Below are positions 16,311-25,441 of a stretch of DNA of 64,000 nucleotides, piece by piece. A program made the translations under genes and the position numbers. Location of the stretch: contig NZ_WOFU01000002.1 in assembly GCF_016879755.1 (NCBI RefSeq), positions 613,924 to 677,923 on the forward strand. The letters run 5' to 3'. Under the pieces are notes generated by a model. That model worked only from the letters and a program-made list of their open reading frames with translations, did no database searches and was not told the DNA's origin. This DNA comes from Bacillus sp. B15-48 (GTDB taxonomy: Bacteria; Bacillota; Bacilli; Bacillales; Cytobacillaceae). The stretch's first letter is position 1. Each line of letters opens with the position of its first letter.

Positions 16311-17018
16311 TTAACTTTGTTTTGATTGCAGAGCAGCTGTTATCTTCATAACAAGACTTGCTGAATGAACGGCAGCTTTATTAAGAAATTGTTCGAACGA
16401 AACATCTGATTCTTTCCCAGCAATATCCGATAACGAACGGATGATAACAAATGGTATTTTATACTGGAATGCCACTTGTGCAATAGCCGCAGCTTCCATT
16501 TCAACTGCTTGTACATTAGCAAACTTAGATTTAATGAAATCAGCTTGATTCGGCTTACTAATAAAAGAATCTCCAGTAGTGATTAATCCTTTTTCCACCT
16601 GAATCGCATCAAGTTCTGCTGCACACGCTTCTGCAATAGCAACCAGTTCAGCTTCTGCTAGAAATGCAGCTGGCAATTGCGGAACTTGACCATATTCATA
16701 GCCAAATGCTGTAACATCAACATCATGGTGCCGTACTTCAGTCGAGATAACAACATCCCCTACGTTTAATATTGGATTTACCCCTCCGGCAGAGCCTGTA
16801 TTTATGACATAATCCGGATTAAACCTTTCAAGTAAAATGGTCGTCGACATAGCGGCATTTACTTTACCAATACCTGAACGCAAAAGGACCACTTCTGCTC
16901 CTTCTAAACGGCCAGATGTAAATTCGTAACCTGCAATTGTTTCCGGTAACGGGTTTTCAATCTTTTCTCTTAATAATGTTACTTCTTCATCCATTGCACC
17001 AATTATTGCTATTTTCAT
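16311..17018 (-). CDS. mtnN: 5'-methylthioadenosine/S-adenosylhomocysteine nucleosidase
   Basis: MtnN hydrolyses methylthioadenosine and S-adenosylhomocysteine to adenine plus the thioribose or ribosyl product, clearing SAM by-products. The 235-residue protein shows the start [13 protein letters not shown], the phosphate/ribose loop NTGSAGGVN (about 77-85), the catalytic-site run [10 protein letters not shown] (Glu about 174) and the catalytic Asp in RSLSDIAG. In B. subtilis it sits in a sulfur-recycling operon with yrrT and mccAB; here it stands without them. Confidence 0.97.
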   Translation of the reverse strand: MKIAIIGAMDEEVTLLREKIENPLPETIAGYEFTSGRLEGAEVVLLRSGIGKVNAAMSTTILLERFNPDYVINTGSAGGVNPILNVGDVVISTEVRHHDVDVTAFGYEYGQVPQLPAAFLAEAELVAIAEACAAELDAIQVEKGLITTGDSFISKPNQADFIKSKFANVQAVEMEAAAIAQVAFQYKIPFVIIRSLSDIAGKESDVSFEQFLNKAAVHSASLVMKITAALQSKQS

Positions 17019-17107
17019 TTATATAACAAACCCTTTCTTTAGCAAACTTCTTGAATCCTGTTTGTTGGGCCTCAAGGGGCGTTTAAACCTTCTTGAAGAG
17101 TGACCTT

Positions 17108-17758
17108 TTAACTGTTTAATTCTTCTACCTTCACAGGCATCCAGCCTTCGTTATCAACCCATTCAATTGCAACACGGAACTTCACAGTACCACCTTTTTC
17201 CGATACAGTTCCTGCTGCGCTTTGCGGCCCCCCATTATTTCCTAAAAACCATACGGTCATTTGGTTCACATCAATCCCAGTTGCATACGAAATAGCTTTT
17301 AACATTTCCTGCCAATCAACTGAGGAAGAATCGTATACAGCTGTATGTTCCCCCGATTGCGTTGTTCCAACTGGCTTCCAAGTAGGATCAACAATCGTTC
17401 TCTTTACATCCGGACTACTGCCGCCTTCGGTAACAATCGGCTCAGTCTCCTCATCTTTGTGATCCACATCATTATTGTCTTCATCATCACGTTTTTCAAT
17501 GTCTGTCGATTGATCTTCCACTTCGTCAACTTCTTTATTGCCAGAGCTATCAGGAAGATTGTTACCATCGTCATTTGTTTGTTCTGCTGCTGTATTCTCC
17601 TCCACCACTTCACTCTGGCCGTCACCAAAAAAAATATTTACTGACACAAAAATAATTAGAAGAAGTACCAGGACGATTAACCCGTTTAAAATTAAATTCG
17701 TCTTTCTTCTTTTTGCCAATTTTTCTGCTCTAGAACGATCTGAATCGTTATTCAACAT
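17108..17758 (-). CDS. yrrS: YrrS family membrane protein (DUF1510)
   Basis: A 216-residue protein with a basic N-terminus (AEKLAKRRKTN), one membrane segment (about residues 25-43), a low-complexity Asp/Glu/Asn-rich linker (about 55-110) and a compact C-terminal domain (about 128-216, WKPVGTTQSGEHTAVYDSSSVDW). This is the layout of YrrS, encoded next to the penicillin-binding protein gene pbpI. The C-terminal domain would face outside. Its role is not known; the partnership with PbpI is inferred from conserved order. GGAGTGAAGG precedes the ATG. Confidence 0.88.
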   Translation of the reverse strand: MLNNDSDRSRAEKLAKRRKTNLILNGLIVLVLLLIIFVSVNIFFGDGQSEVVEENTAAEQTNDDGNNLPDSSGNKEVDEVEDQSTDIEKRDDEDNNDVDHKDEETEPIVTEGGSSPDVKRTIVDPTWKPVGTTQSGEHTAVYDSSSVDWQEMLKAISYATGIDVNQMTVWFLGNNGGPQSAAGTVSEKGGTVKFRVAIEWVDNEGWMPVKVEELNS

Positions 17759-17873
17759 CCTTCACTCCTAACATTTAGGATGCCAACATTCTAACATGAC
17801 TTTCTACAAACATGGAAGTGTTTTAATCATGCAATGAACCCGAATACTAGTCACTTATCGTTTTTAGTTTGTA

Positions 17874-19631
17874 CTAATCCTCTATTTCGTTTTTATAGAT
17901 CGCTGTAACCATTTCTGCGAATAAAGGGTTAACTCCCCCTTCATCTATCGGAACACCCAAATTTACAACAACAAGCGCATATTTTGGGTTTTCAAACGGA
18001 AAATATCCAGCAAACCATTTATTATGCTTCTGTCGTCCCTCCTCGTGAATCCCCGTTTCGGCTGTACCCGATTTTCCGGCGATAGAGTAAGGCAAATCTT
18101 GAAACCATCGACCAGTACCTTCTTCATGAATAACAACTTGCCGTAATAGATTCTGTAATTTTTGCGCAGTATACGGTGAAATCCGCCCTCCTTCAAGTTG
18201 TTTTGGCTTAAAACTCGTCACTTTCGTCCCATTTTGATATAAGACGGTATCAACTGCCCTAACCATTCGCTTATCTCCGCCTCTTGCAATCGTTGCCATC
18301 ATATTTGCTACAGCTAATGGCGTTACTCTCACTTCATGCTGCCCAATTGCAGAAAGCGCTACATAATTTTGATCCATCCTTGTAACATCATCTACAAAAA
18401 CCCTTCCCGCCTCTTCGTCTGCTAATTGTTGAAAGCCTTCTGTATGGAACACAGTCCCGGTCCAGCCTACCTTTTCAGTTAGAGAAAGCTTATGTGCATA
18501 TTTTTCAAGAATTTCTTTATCAATTGCCTGTAACTCCTTTGCAAGATCTGCAAATGTCCGATTACAGCTTCGTGCAAAACTTTCCGTAAAGTTCAGGACC
18601 CCATGTTGATAATTCATATCTGGTTCTCCATTGATCGTTTCACTACAATTAAAACGCCGTGATTCCGAAAGCAATTCATAATCAATTGCTGCCGCAGCTG
18701 TAACTGTTTTAAAAATAGATCCTGGGATTTGTTGCTTAAGCATTTTATTATCAATACCCGAACCACCAAATGGATCATTCCTGTTCAGATGCGGCCTTGA
18801 CACCATTGCTAAAATATCATTTGACTTTATATCTAATAAAACAAGGCCACCGTCTTTTATTCGATGTTTATCCACGAGCTCCTCTGCAATCTCTTGGAGT
18901 GTTTTATCGACTGTTGTTTTCACATTAATTGGATAGAAGGGATTAGCTGGTTCCGAAAGTTTCACGTCAATCCCAAACAATGGGGAACCAATCCCATCGA
19001 CGTGGAAAACAAGTCGGGATTTCCCTTCACCGATTAATAACTCATCAAAGCTTTTTTCTAAACCTGAAAGTCCAATTAATGTGCGTTGCGAATATTCATC
19101 TTTTCCATATCTCTCTGCAAGAATTCTAGGATTCTCACCCGTTATCCCAATTAATTGGTCTGCATGAGTATTTGTTAGCGGGTACTTCCTTTCGACAGCG
19201 AACACACCAGGTATTTTCAACTGATTAATCGCTGTCATCTCTTCAGCGGATAACACGAGCGGACGAGGTTGCCCAAATGCAAATGGCATTTTTGACTGTT
19301 GCACGGCATCGTTAAGTTGCTGCTCAGAAACATCAATAATATTTGCAATTTTTTCTACTGGCCAATCTAAATCTTTTAAAAAAGGAAAAAGAATGAGTAC
19401 TGGAATTTTTTTATATACTAATGGCTCTCCTAAACGGTCAAGGAAATTCCCTCGGCCATTATCAATAACCATTTCTTGGACTCTTTGATTTACACTTGCT
19501 TCAAGCAGATTAACACCATGCTTTGAAAAAGACCCAGTTGATATTAGCTGGATTTGTGCAAGCCTGCCAACTAATAAAGTGATTCCGAAAAAACAAATAA
19601 TAATCAAGCCTATCAGCCGTTTCTCCTTCAT
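17874..19631 (-). CDS. pbpI: Penicillin-binding protein PbpI (PBP4b)
   Basis: A class B penicillin-binding protein, a peptidoglycan transpeptidase anchored by one N-terminal helix. I chose the ATG at 19631, which follows GAGGTG, giving 585 residues starting MKEKRLIGLIIICFFG; the longer frame would run into the upstream hairpin. The transpeptidase motifs are present in order: SIFK (active-site Ser), SCN and KSGTAE. The protein follows greA and precedes yrrS. Its ribosome binding site lies in the 3' arm of a terminator-like hairpin, a possible control point (see the feature at 19632-19662). In B. subtilis pbpI is sporulation-expressed. Confidence 0.95.
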   Translation of the reverse strand: MKEKRLIGLIIICFFGITLLVGRLAQIQLISTGSFSKHGVNLLEASVNQRVQEMVIDNGRGNFLDRLGEPLVYKKIPVLILFPFLKDLDWPVEKIANIIDVSEQQLNDAVQQSKMPFAFGQPRPLVLSAEEMTAINQLKIPGVFAVERKYPLTNTHADQLIGITGENPRILAERYGKDEYSQRTLIGLSGLEKSFDELLIGEGKSRLVFHVDGIGSPLFGIDVKLSEPANPFYPINVKTTVDKTLQEIAEELVDKHRIKDGGLVLLDIKSNDILAMVSRPHLNRNDPFGGSGIDNKMLKQQIPGSIFKTVTAAAAIDYELLSESRRFNCSETINGEPDMNYQHGVLNFTESFARSCNRTFADLAKELQAIDKEILEKYAHKLSLTEKVGWTGTVFHTEGFQQLADEEAGRVFVDDVTRMDQNYVALSAIGQHEVRVTPLAVANMMATIARGGDKRMVRAVDTVLYQNGTKVTSFKPKQLEGGRISPYTAQKLQNLLRQVVIHEEGTGRWFQDLPYSIAGKSGTAETGIHEEGRQKHNKWFAGYFPFENPKYALVVVNLGVPIDEGGVNPLFAEMVTAIYKNEIED

Positions 19632-19662
19632 AAAAAACACCTCGTCAAAAGTGTTGACGAGG
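19632..19662 (-). terminator. greA terminator hairpin that also carries the pbpI ribosome binding site
   Basis: On the minus strand CCTCGTCAA (19662-19654) pairs perfectly with TTGACGAGG (19648-19640), loop 5 nt, followed by TGTTTTTT and then the pbpI ATG at 19631-19629. The 3' arm supplies the GAGGTG used by pbpI, so folding would both favour termination and hide that site. Confidence 0.75.
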
Positions 19663-19691
19663 ATGGCATTTTTCAAACTGAGACTTTTTAT

Positions 19692-20168
19692 TTACTTCAC
19701 ACTTGTAATACGAACATTCATTTCTCCACCTGGGGTTTGAACAGTTACTTCTTCACCAACTTTTCGCCCTAATAAACTTTTAGCGATTGGTGAATCATTA
19801 GAAATTTTCCCTTCAAACGGGTCAGCTTCTGCACTACCAACGATGGAATAAGATTCTTCTTCGCCGTCAGGCAATTCAATAAAGTTAACCGTTCTACCTA
19901 AAGTAACCGTGTCGATACTCGTTTCATCTTCTTTAATAATTTTCGCATTGCGAATCATGTTTTCAAGTGTTGTAATTCGCCCTTCAACAAAGGCTTGCTC
20001 TTCTTTTGCAGAGTCATATTCGGAGTTTTCGGAAAGGTCCCCAAAACTGCGAGCAATTTTAATTCTTTCAACAACTTCTTTTCGTTTAACCGTTTTCAAT
20101 TGTTCTAATTCCTGTTCTAATTTCTGCTTTCCGGCAAGTGTCATCGGAAACACTTTCTCTGCTGCCAT
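19692..20168 (-). CDS. greA: Transcription elongation factor GreA
   Basis: GreA rescues backtracked RNA polymerase by stimulating transcript cleavage through its secondary channel. The 158-residue length is typical. The N-terminal coiled coil (about residues 8-75) carries the acidic tip [20 protein letters not shown], with the Asp and Glu residues needed for cleavage, and the C-terminal FKBP-like domain follows ([21 protein letters not shown]). GAAGGAGTG precedes the ATG. It lies between udk and pbpI. Confidence 0.98.
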   Translation of the reverse strand: MAAEKVFPMTLAGKQKLEQELEQLKTVKRKEVVERIKIARSFGDLSENSEYDSAKEEQAFVEGRITTLENMIRNAKIIKEDETSIDTVTLGRTVNFIELPDGEEESYSIVGSAEADPFEGKISNDSPIAKSLLGRKVGEEVTVQTPGGEMNVRITSVK

Positions 20169-20227
20169 TATCTTTCACTCCTTCTAGTAATCACAATTCC
20201 CCATGATCATTCACATGTATGTAGGGC

Positions 20228-20275
20228 TTTTTTTAAAAAAATATACAGGAGCGCGTCCTTTTAAAAAGGGCGCGC
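20228..20275 (-). terminator. udk terminator-like hairpin
   Basis: GCGCGTCCTTTT (20251-20262) pairs with AAAAGGGCGCGC (20264-20275) with one G-T pair; on the minus strand it is followed after a short gap by a T-run at 20236-20228. It lies 45 bp past the udk stop. Confidence 0.6.
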
Positions 20276-20320
20276 ACTGCTAACAACTATATTATCTTAT
20301 CTTGTATTTATGCTATTGTG

Positions 20321-20956
20321 TCACAAAAATGATTTTTGTTCAAGAATTGTTTGTATTTTTGTGACCAATAAATCAATTGCCACATAATTCTGACCGCCTT
20401 CAGGGATAATGATGTCGGCATAACGTTTTGTTGGCTCAATAAATTGATTATGCATTGGCCGCACAACATTTATATATTGTTCAACAACTGATTCCATTGG
20501 ACGCCCGCGCTCTTTAATATCCCGGGTTAATCGGCGAATGATTCGCAAATCTCCATCCGTATCAACAAAAAGTTTCATGTCCATAAGATTACGGAGACGT
20601 TGATCCTCAAGGACAAGGATTCCTTCGAGAATAATTACATCCTTCGGCTCGACATGGACGGTCACACTTGATCTTGTATGAATGGTATAATCATACACCG
20701 GTTTTTCAACAGCTTCATATTGCAAAAGCTTTTTTAAATGGTCAATTAATAAATCATGATCGAAGGCTAGAGGATGATCATAATTTGTCTTCAACCGCTC
20801 TTCATATGGCAAATGACTTTGGTCTTTATAATAATAATCCTGCTCCAAAACCATGATTGAATGCCCTTTAAAATTCTCATAAATGGCCTTTGTTACACTT
20901 GTTTTTCCAGAACCAGAACCGCCAGCGACCCCAATTACAACTGGTTTGCGTTCCAT
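20321..20956 (-). CDS. udk: Uridine kinase
   Basis: Udk phosphorylates uridine and cytidine in pyrimidine salvage. The 211-residue protein has the P-loop GGSGSGKTS at residues 12-20, [15 protein letters not shown] typical of uridine kinases, a substrate-site DHPLAFD and [17 protein letters not shown] precedes the ATG. It follows trhP2 after 3 bases and is the last gene of the trmR-trhP1-trhP2-udk operon, whose other members act on wobble uridine in tRNA. Confidence 0.97.
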   Translation of the reverse strand: MERKPVVIGVAGGSGSGKTSVTKAIYENFKGHSIMVLEQDYYYKDQSHLPYEERLKTNYDHPLAFDHDLLIDHLKKLLQYEAVEKPVYDYTIHTRSSVTVHVEPKDVIILEGILVLEDQRLRNLMDMKLFVDTDGDLRIIRRLTRDIKERGRPMESVVEQYINVVRPMHNQFIEPTKRYADIIIPEGGQNYVAIDLLVTKIQTILEQKSFL

Positions 20957-20959
20957 TGA

Positions 20960-22228
20960 TTATTTCTCCTTTCGCATCATGTTGAATGGGTAAACAGGCT
21001 GGCTTAACTTAAATTTAACGATTTGCAGAGGATGACGAGCGGCATCAAGCTCATTTCCATCTTCATCCCAAATCTTATCAATGGTCACATTGAAATTATC
21101 AATCTCAGGTCCGAAGAACTCCACTTCATCCCCTGGCTTGAAATGATTACGCTGTTGAAGAGTAACGACCTCTGTATCGACATCATACTCTAACACCATA
21201 CCAACAAAGTCAAAAGTTGTTTTTTTGCTATGGTTTCCAAACATTTGCTCCTTAAACCCTGGAACTCCTTCAAAGAAAGCAGGCGCTGTATCACGATTCG
21301 CACACTTATCAAGTTCTTCGAGCCATTGTTCGTTAATTTTGAAGTTATCCGGGTCCGCACAATATGCATCGATGACTTTACGATATACACTGACTACTGT
21401 TGCAATATAATGAATCGATTTCATTCGCCCTTCAATTTTAAGACTGTCAATCCCGAGCTCAATCATCCGCGGAATTGATTCAATTAATTTTAAATCTTTT
21501 GGACTCATCACAAATGGTGCATCTTGCTCTTCATAAAGTGGAACCTCATTATCCCCATCTAGTTGATAAAGGTCATAGTCCCAGCGGCATGATTGACAAC
21601 AGCCGCCACGATTAGAGTCCCGAGCTGTCATATGATTACTTAATGTACAACGTCCTGAATAAGCAATACACATCGCGCCATGAATGAAAGTTTCGATTTC
21701 AATATCAACCTTTTCTTTCATTTCCTTTATTTCATCTGCACTTGTCTCTCGTGCAAGTACAACCCTTTCAAGACCCTCTTCTTTCCAAAACTGGACCGCT
21801 TTCCAGTTAGACAGGGATTGTTGTGTACTTAAATGGACCTCAACTTGAGGTGCTACTCGTCGGCATGTTTCAATGATAAGCGGATCGGCCACAATGATTC
21901 CATGAACACCAGCCGCTTGAATTCCCTGAAGATAGTCTTCAAGGCCATCAATATTCTCATTATGGGCAAAAATATTCGTAGTAACATAAATCTTCGCTCC
22001 ATATTGCTTAGCGAATTCAACGCCCTCTTTCATTTCTTCAAGCGTGAAGTTATCCGCATTTGAGCGAAGGCCATATTCTTGACCACCGATAAATACCGCA
22101 TCCGCACCGTATCGTACAGCAATTTTTAGTTTCTCAAGGTTTCCTGCGGGCGCTAATAACTCTGGCTTTTTCACAATGACGCGTTTTCCATTGATCACTT
22201 TTGAGACCTCATCCTTTACTGCTGTCAT
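20960..22228 (-). CDS. trhP2: tRNA 5-hydroxyuridine synthesis protein, U32 peptidase family (YrrO/TrhP2)
   Basis: In B. subtilis YrrN and YrrO together are needed for the prephenate-dependent hydroxylation of U34 to 5-hydroxyuridine in some tRNAs. This 422-residue protein shows the U32 family start KKPELLAPAGNLEKLKIAVRYGADAVFIGG. A Cys-rich core includes CIAYSGRCTLSN and the CCQSCRWDY run, likely iron-sulfur ligands. I use the ATG at 22228, preceded by AGGAGG, rather than the GTG just before it. It is followed by udk. Confidence 0.95.
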   Translation of the reverse strand: MTAVKDEVSKVINGKRVIVKKPELLAPAGNLEKLKIAVRYGADAVFIGGQEYGLRSNADNFTLEEMKEGVEFAKQYGAKIYVTTNIFAHNENIDGLEDYLQGIQAAGVHGIIVADPLIIETCRRVAPQVEVHLSTQQSLSNWKAVQFWKEEGLERVVLARETSADEIKEMKEKVDIEIETFIHGAMCIAYSGRCTLSNHMTARDSNRGGCCQSCRWDYDLYQLDGDNEVPLYEEQDAPFVMSPKDLKLIESIPRMIELGIDSLKIEGRMKSIHYIATVVSVYRKVIDAYCADPDNFKINEQWLEELDKCANRDTAPAFFEGVPGFKEQMFGNHSKKTTFDFVGMVLEYDVDTEVVTLQQRNHFKPGDEVEFFGPEIDNFNVTIDKIWDEDGNELDAARHPLQIVKFKLSQPVYPFNMMRKEK

Positions 22229-22253
22229 CACATTTTCCTCCTTTTTCTATTAT

Positions 22254-23183
22254 TTAATACACCGTTTCTTTAAAGAAGAATCCTGTATCAATTGGTCGGT
22301 TTGGTGGTTGAATCTGTTCGACCTTGGAAAGCAAGTCATCCTTCACGTCCTCATATTCGTCCAGGTTCTCGACAACTAAATCGATCGCTTCACGATAAAG
22401 TTTCGTAACTGATACTAAGTAATCGCGATCCTTTAATATCCCATCAATTTTGAAAGAATCTACTCCAGCTTCAATCATTTCCTGAAGTTCATCAATGATA
22501 CAAATATCATTCGGACTCATAATATGTGTTCCGTTCTCATCTTCAAAGATTGGATATTTATTATTCCGCTCTTTATCATGAAGAATCATATTTTTTTGCT
22601 GTTTGCGGTTTTCGATTTCCATTGCTTTTCCTTGATATAAGAAATAGTTCCCTAACAGCGAGCGTTTCGACTGAAACATACACGTCATTCCATGAACTTG
22701 TACTTCAATTTCAACTTCGGCATTCTCTTTCATTTCAATAATCTCTTCCATACTGATCTCACGAGCAAGAATAGCACGAGATGCCCCTTTTCTCCCCCAA
22801 TAATTACAGTGATACCAGTTTGTTGCTGTTGTTTCTGTGTTCCAATGCAACTTCATATTTGGTGCAGACTCTTTTGCTGCCATTAGTACCGCAGGGTCCC
22901 CAAACACAACGGCATCAACATTTATTTCTTGTAAAAAGGCAAGGTAGTCATTCAGCAATTGGACTCGATCATTGTGAAAAATCGCATTCATCGCAACATA
23001 AACTTTTTTCCCTTTTGAATGGGCGACATCAACAGCTTTTTTTACCTCTTCACGGTTGAATTCGCCCGCTAAACGAAGACCGAATTTTTGTTCCCCAACG
23101 ATAAAAGCGTCCGCTCCCGCCTCAATTAACGGAAGAATATCCTCTACATTTGTCGGTGTTAATAATATTTCTGGTTTTTTCAT
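22254..23183 (-). CDS. trhP1: tRNA 5-hydroxyuridine synthesis protein, U32 peptidase family (YrrN/TrhP1)
   Basis: This is the partner of TrhP2 in forming 5-hydroxyuridine at tRNA position 34. The 309-residue product has the same opening architecture (KKPEILLTPTNVEDILPLIEAGADA) but is shorter and has only two or three cysteines, fitting a non-catalytic or partner role. I place the start at the ATG at 23183 after GAGGTG, giving exactly the length I recall for YrrN. It follows trmR by five bases and precedes trhP2. Confidence 0.93.
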   Translation of the reverse strand: MKKPEILLTPTNVEDILPLIEAGADAFIVGEQKFGLRLAGEFNREEVKKAVDVAHSKGKKVYVAMNAIFHNDRVQLLNDYLAFLQEINVDAVVFGDPAVLMAAKESAPNMKLHWNTETTATNWYHCNYWGRKGASRAILAREISMEEIIEMKENAEVEIEVQVHGMTCMFQSKRSLLGNYFLYQGKAMEIENRKQQKNMILHDKERNNKYPIFEDENGTHIMSPNDICIIDELQEMIEAGVDSFKIDGILKDRDYLVSVTKLYREAIDLVVENLDEYEDVKDDLLSKVEQIQPPNRPIDTGFFFKETVY

Positions 23184-23188
23184 CGTTT

Positions 23189-23827
23189 TCACCTCTTCAT
23201 ACTAATCGCTACTCCATCACCAACCGGAAGAATCGTTGTATGAAATTCCGGATGGTTCATAAGCCACTTATTAAAATCATCTATTTTTTTTACTAAATTT
23301 CGAGTTCGTTTATTTTCTACTGCTGTTTCAGCAACAAGTCCTTTGTAAAGAACATTATCTGTAACGATCACTCCGCCTGGTGCTAGCATTTTTGAGTATA
23401 TTTCAAAGAAACGCCTATATTGACCTTTGGCAGCATCAATAAACACAGTATCAAAAAGCCCATATTGTTTAATTTGACTCTCAGTTTCAAGCGCGTCTCC
23501 TAAAATCGTTACAATTTGTGCAGACTTGTCCGCTTTTTCTATATAATTTTTTGCCATGTTTAACCGGTCTTCATCTCGTTCAATCGTAACAATTCGCACT
23601 TGCGGAAGAGCATGAGCAATTCTCAGTGCAGAATAACCAATTGCCGTCCCTATTTCAAGAATTCTTTCAGGTTTTTTTATTCTCAACAATTGAAGCATCG
23701 CTTCAATCCCTTCTCGCTCCATTATTGGAACATTATGTTTCATTGCATATGTTTCAATCTCAGCGAAGATGCCCGTGCTGGCAGGAATCAGAGAATCAAT
23801 ATATTCATGTACCGGTCCAACTAACAT
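23189..23827 (-). CDS. trmR: tRNA 5-hydroxyuridine methyltransferase TrmR (YrrM)
   Basis: TrmR transfers a methyl group from SAM to 5-hydroxyuridine at tRNA position 34, giving 5-methoxyuridine; its substrate is made by TrhP1/TrhP2 encoded directly downstream. The 212-residue protein is of the O-methyltransferase family 3: ILEIGTAIGYSALRIA (motif I, about 55-70), VTIERDEDR, GDALE and DTVFIDAAKGQY with metal-binding Asp, and the later VTDNVLY. GAGGTG precedes the ATG. A structured intergenic region lies upstream. Confidence 0.95.
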   Translation of the reverse strand: MLVGPVHEYIDSLIPASTGIFAEIETYAMKHNVPIMEREGIEAMLQLLRIKKPERILEIGTAIGYSALRIAHALPQVRIVTIERDEDRLNMAKNYIEKADKSAQIVTILGDALETESQIKQYGLFDTVFIDAAKGQYRRFFEIYSKMLAPGGVIVTDNVLYKGLVAETAVENKRTRNLVKKIDDFNKWLMNHPEFHTTILPVGDGVAISMKR

Positions 23828-23875
23828 GCTGCATTCACCTCTACTATTTTCATTCTGCCCATTTATACGGTCAAG

Positions 23876-23952
23876 GCATGAAAAAATAGCGTTAACAGGG
23901 TGATGAGAAAAAAATCAACTGCTTAGCTACATCATCACTGTAATGGACGCTA
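23876..23952 (-). promoter_or_regulatory. Long imperfect stem-loop with T-tract upstream of trmR
   Basis: On the minus strand ATAGCGT (23952-23946) through TGATGA pairs, with internal loops, with TCATCA through ACGCTAT (23891-23885), spanning about 68 nt, followed by TTTTTT. It lies about 50 bp before trmR. It could be an attenuator or leader structure of the trmR operon; no known family was recognised. Confidence 0.45.
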
Positions 23953-24065
23953 TCGTTATACGTGTAGTAACCCTTTTTTTGCCTGTAAGGTATGGAAAAA
24001 CTCCTGTTTATCGATTTTTCCACTAAGTAAATAATTCAATAAAAAAACACTTGACTATTTTATCA

Positions 24066-24098
24066 TAAAAAAAAGAAAAATGCTAATTCAAAGCATTT
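24066..24098 (-). terminator. mltG terminator
   Basis: AAATGCT (24098-24092, minus) pairs with AGCATTT (24084-24078), followed by a T-rich tract (TTCTTTTTTTT). It lies 15 bp past the mltG stop. Confidence 0.75.
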
Positions 24099-24112
24099 CC
24101 CCTTATTGTTAA

Positions 24113-25267
24113 TTATTGGTTTGTAATATGCTCAGCAACTAAGCGACGATGTTCATCATATGTTTTCGAGAATAAAACATTTCCTTCTGGTGTTGCTAAA
24201 AAGTAAAACAAATCCGTTTCCTCAGGGTTCAGGGCAGCTTCAATCGACATCGTTCCTGCATTCGCAATTGGTCCTGGAGGCAACCCTTTGTGAAGATAAG
24301 TGTTGTACGGTGACTCGAATTTCAAATCACTATAATACACTCTGCTTTTATGTTCCCCTTGAGCATACAACACGGTCGGATCTGTTTGTAGTGGCATTCC
24401 CGTCTCCATTCGGTTGTAGAACACGCTAGATATTTTCTTTCGATCCACTTTTTTCGTTGCTTCTTCTTCAATTAGAGAGGCCATTGTTAGAAGCTCGTGT
24501 ACGGTCATTCCATGCTCCTCAGCTAATGGCAGATATTCAGCTATAACCTCTGTCGTTTTATCTAACATAGCCGTGACGATTTCCTCTACTGATGGATGTT
24601 CAGTATAAAAAGGATAAGTAGCCGGGAACAAATATCCTTCTAATGGATAACGAATATCTTCGTTAAAGATTTCCTCATCTAGTATTGTCGGATACCTTTC
24701 CATTAAAGTATTTAGAAACTGTTGGTCATTAAATTTTGCCAGTACATCTTCATGTTTACGTTCTGTTTTCTCTGCAATAATCTCAGCAATTTGAGCAAGC
24801 TGTTTTCCTTCAGGAATCGTCATTGTCATGACCGCATTTTCCAAGACCGTTCCTGTTTTTAGAGAACTGATTACTTCATCAATTGTCATTGATGGATGCA
24901 TATGATAATTTCCAGCCATAAAACCAGCTTCATTTTTGAACTTAACATAATACTTAAATATTTGTGCGTCCCGAATAATTCCATGCTCCTCAAGAATTTG
25001 TCCGATACTTGAGGCCGAAGAACCAATTGGGATTTCAACCTCAACTTTCTCATCATTTGTTTCATCCACTGGTTTTAAAGCATTTGATACAAACAAATAT
25101 CCGCCGCCACCAATACTAACGATGAGTAATAATAATAGAATGGCTGAAATGAAAACGATTTTCCGTACAACTTTCGCTTCTTTCTGTTGCTCCACCAGTT
25201 TTTCATATATTAATTGCCTTTTTTCATTCTTATCGAGTGTTCTATTCTTCTTTTTCTCCTGTGACAT
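24113..25267 (-). CDS. mltG: Endolytic murein transglycosylase MltG (YrrL)
   Basis: MltG is a membrane-anchored lytic transglycosylase that cuts growing glycan strands and may end their synthesis. The 384-residue protein has a cytoplasmic basic N-terminus, one membrane segment (about residues 40-63), a LysM-like region (about 78-140) and the YceG catalytic domain. The catalytic Glu is in LLTMASLIEEEA (about 262-273), and the substrate-groove motif NTYLHKGLPPGPIANAG follows. GGAGGGGAAAGG precedes the ATG. Confidence 0.96.
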   Translation of the reverse strand: MSQEKKKNRTLDKNEKRQLIYEKLVEQQKEAKVVRKIVFISAILLLLLIVSIGGGGYLFVSNALKPVDETNDEKVEVEIPIGSSASSIGQILEEHGIIRDAQIFKYYVKFKNEAGFMAGNYHMHPSMTIDEVISSLKTGTVLENAVMTMTIPEGKQLAQIAEIIAEKTERKHEDVLAKFNDQQFLNTLMERYPTILDEEIFNEDIRYPLEGYLFPATYPFYTEHPSVEEIVTAMLDKTTEVIAEYLPLAEEHGMTVHELLTMASLIEEEATKKVDRKKISSVFYNRMETGMPLQTDPTVLYAQGEHKSRVYYSDLKFESPYNTYLHKGLPPGPIANAGTMSIEAALNPEETDLFYFLATPEGNVLFSKTYDEHRRLVAEHITNQ

Positions 25268-25385
25268 CCTTTCCCCTCCGGGTTGTCATTTTATCCTAAT
25301 GTAACATCTCGAATTATTATACTATATTTCTTGTTTGCCGTCGTAAAAATTATGATAAAATCAGACAAAAATTGCAATTAACACT

Positions 25386-25417
25386 GAAAAAAACCAGGAA
25401 ATTTCTCCTGGTTTTTC
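25386..25417. terminator. Terminator downstream of yrzB
   Basis: AAAAACCAGGA (25389-25399) pairs with TCCTGGTTTTT (25406-25416), with T-runs on both strands. It lies in the 174-bp gap between yrzB and mltG and most likely ends the yrzL-yrrK-yrzB transcript. Confidence 0.85.
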
Positions 25418-25441
25418 CATCAATTGAATTAAACTTACGTT

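Noticed and set aside
17019..17107. Direct repeat TTCAAGAAG twice between mtnN and yrrS
   Set aside because: Two copies of nine bases 41 bp apart without other context could be chance; no regulator could be named.
17404..17628. 74-codon frame inside yrrS in another frame
   Set aside because: It arises from the low-complexity acidic linker of yrrS and has no ribosome binding site.
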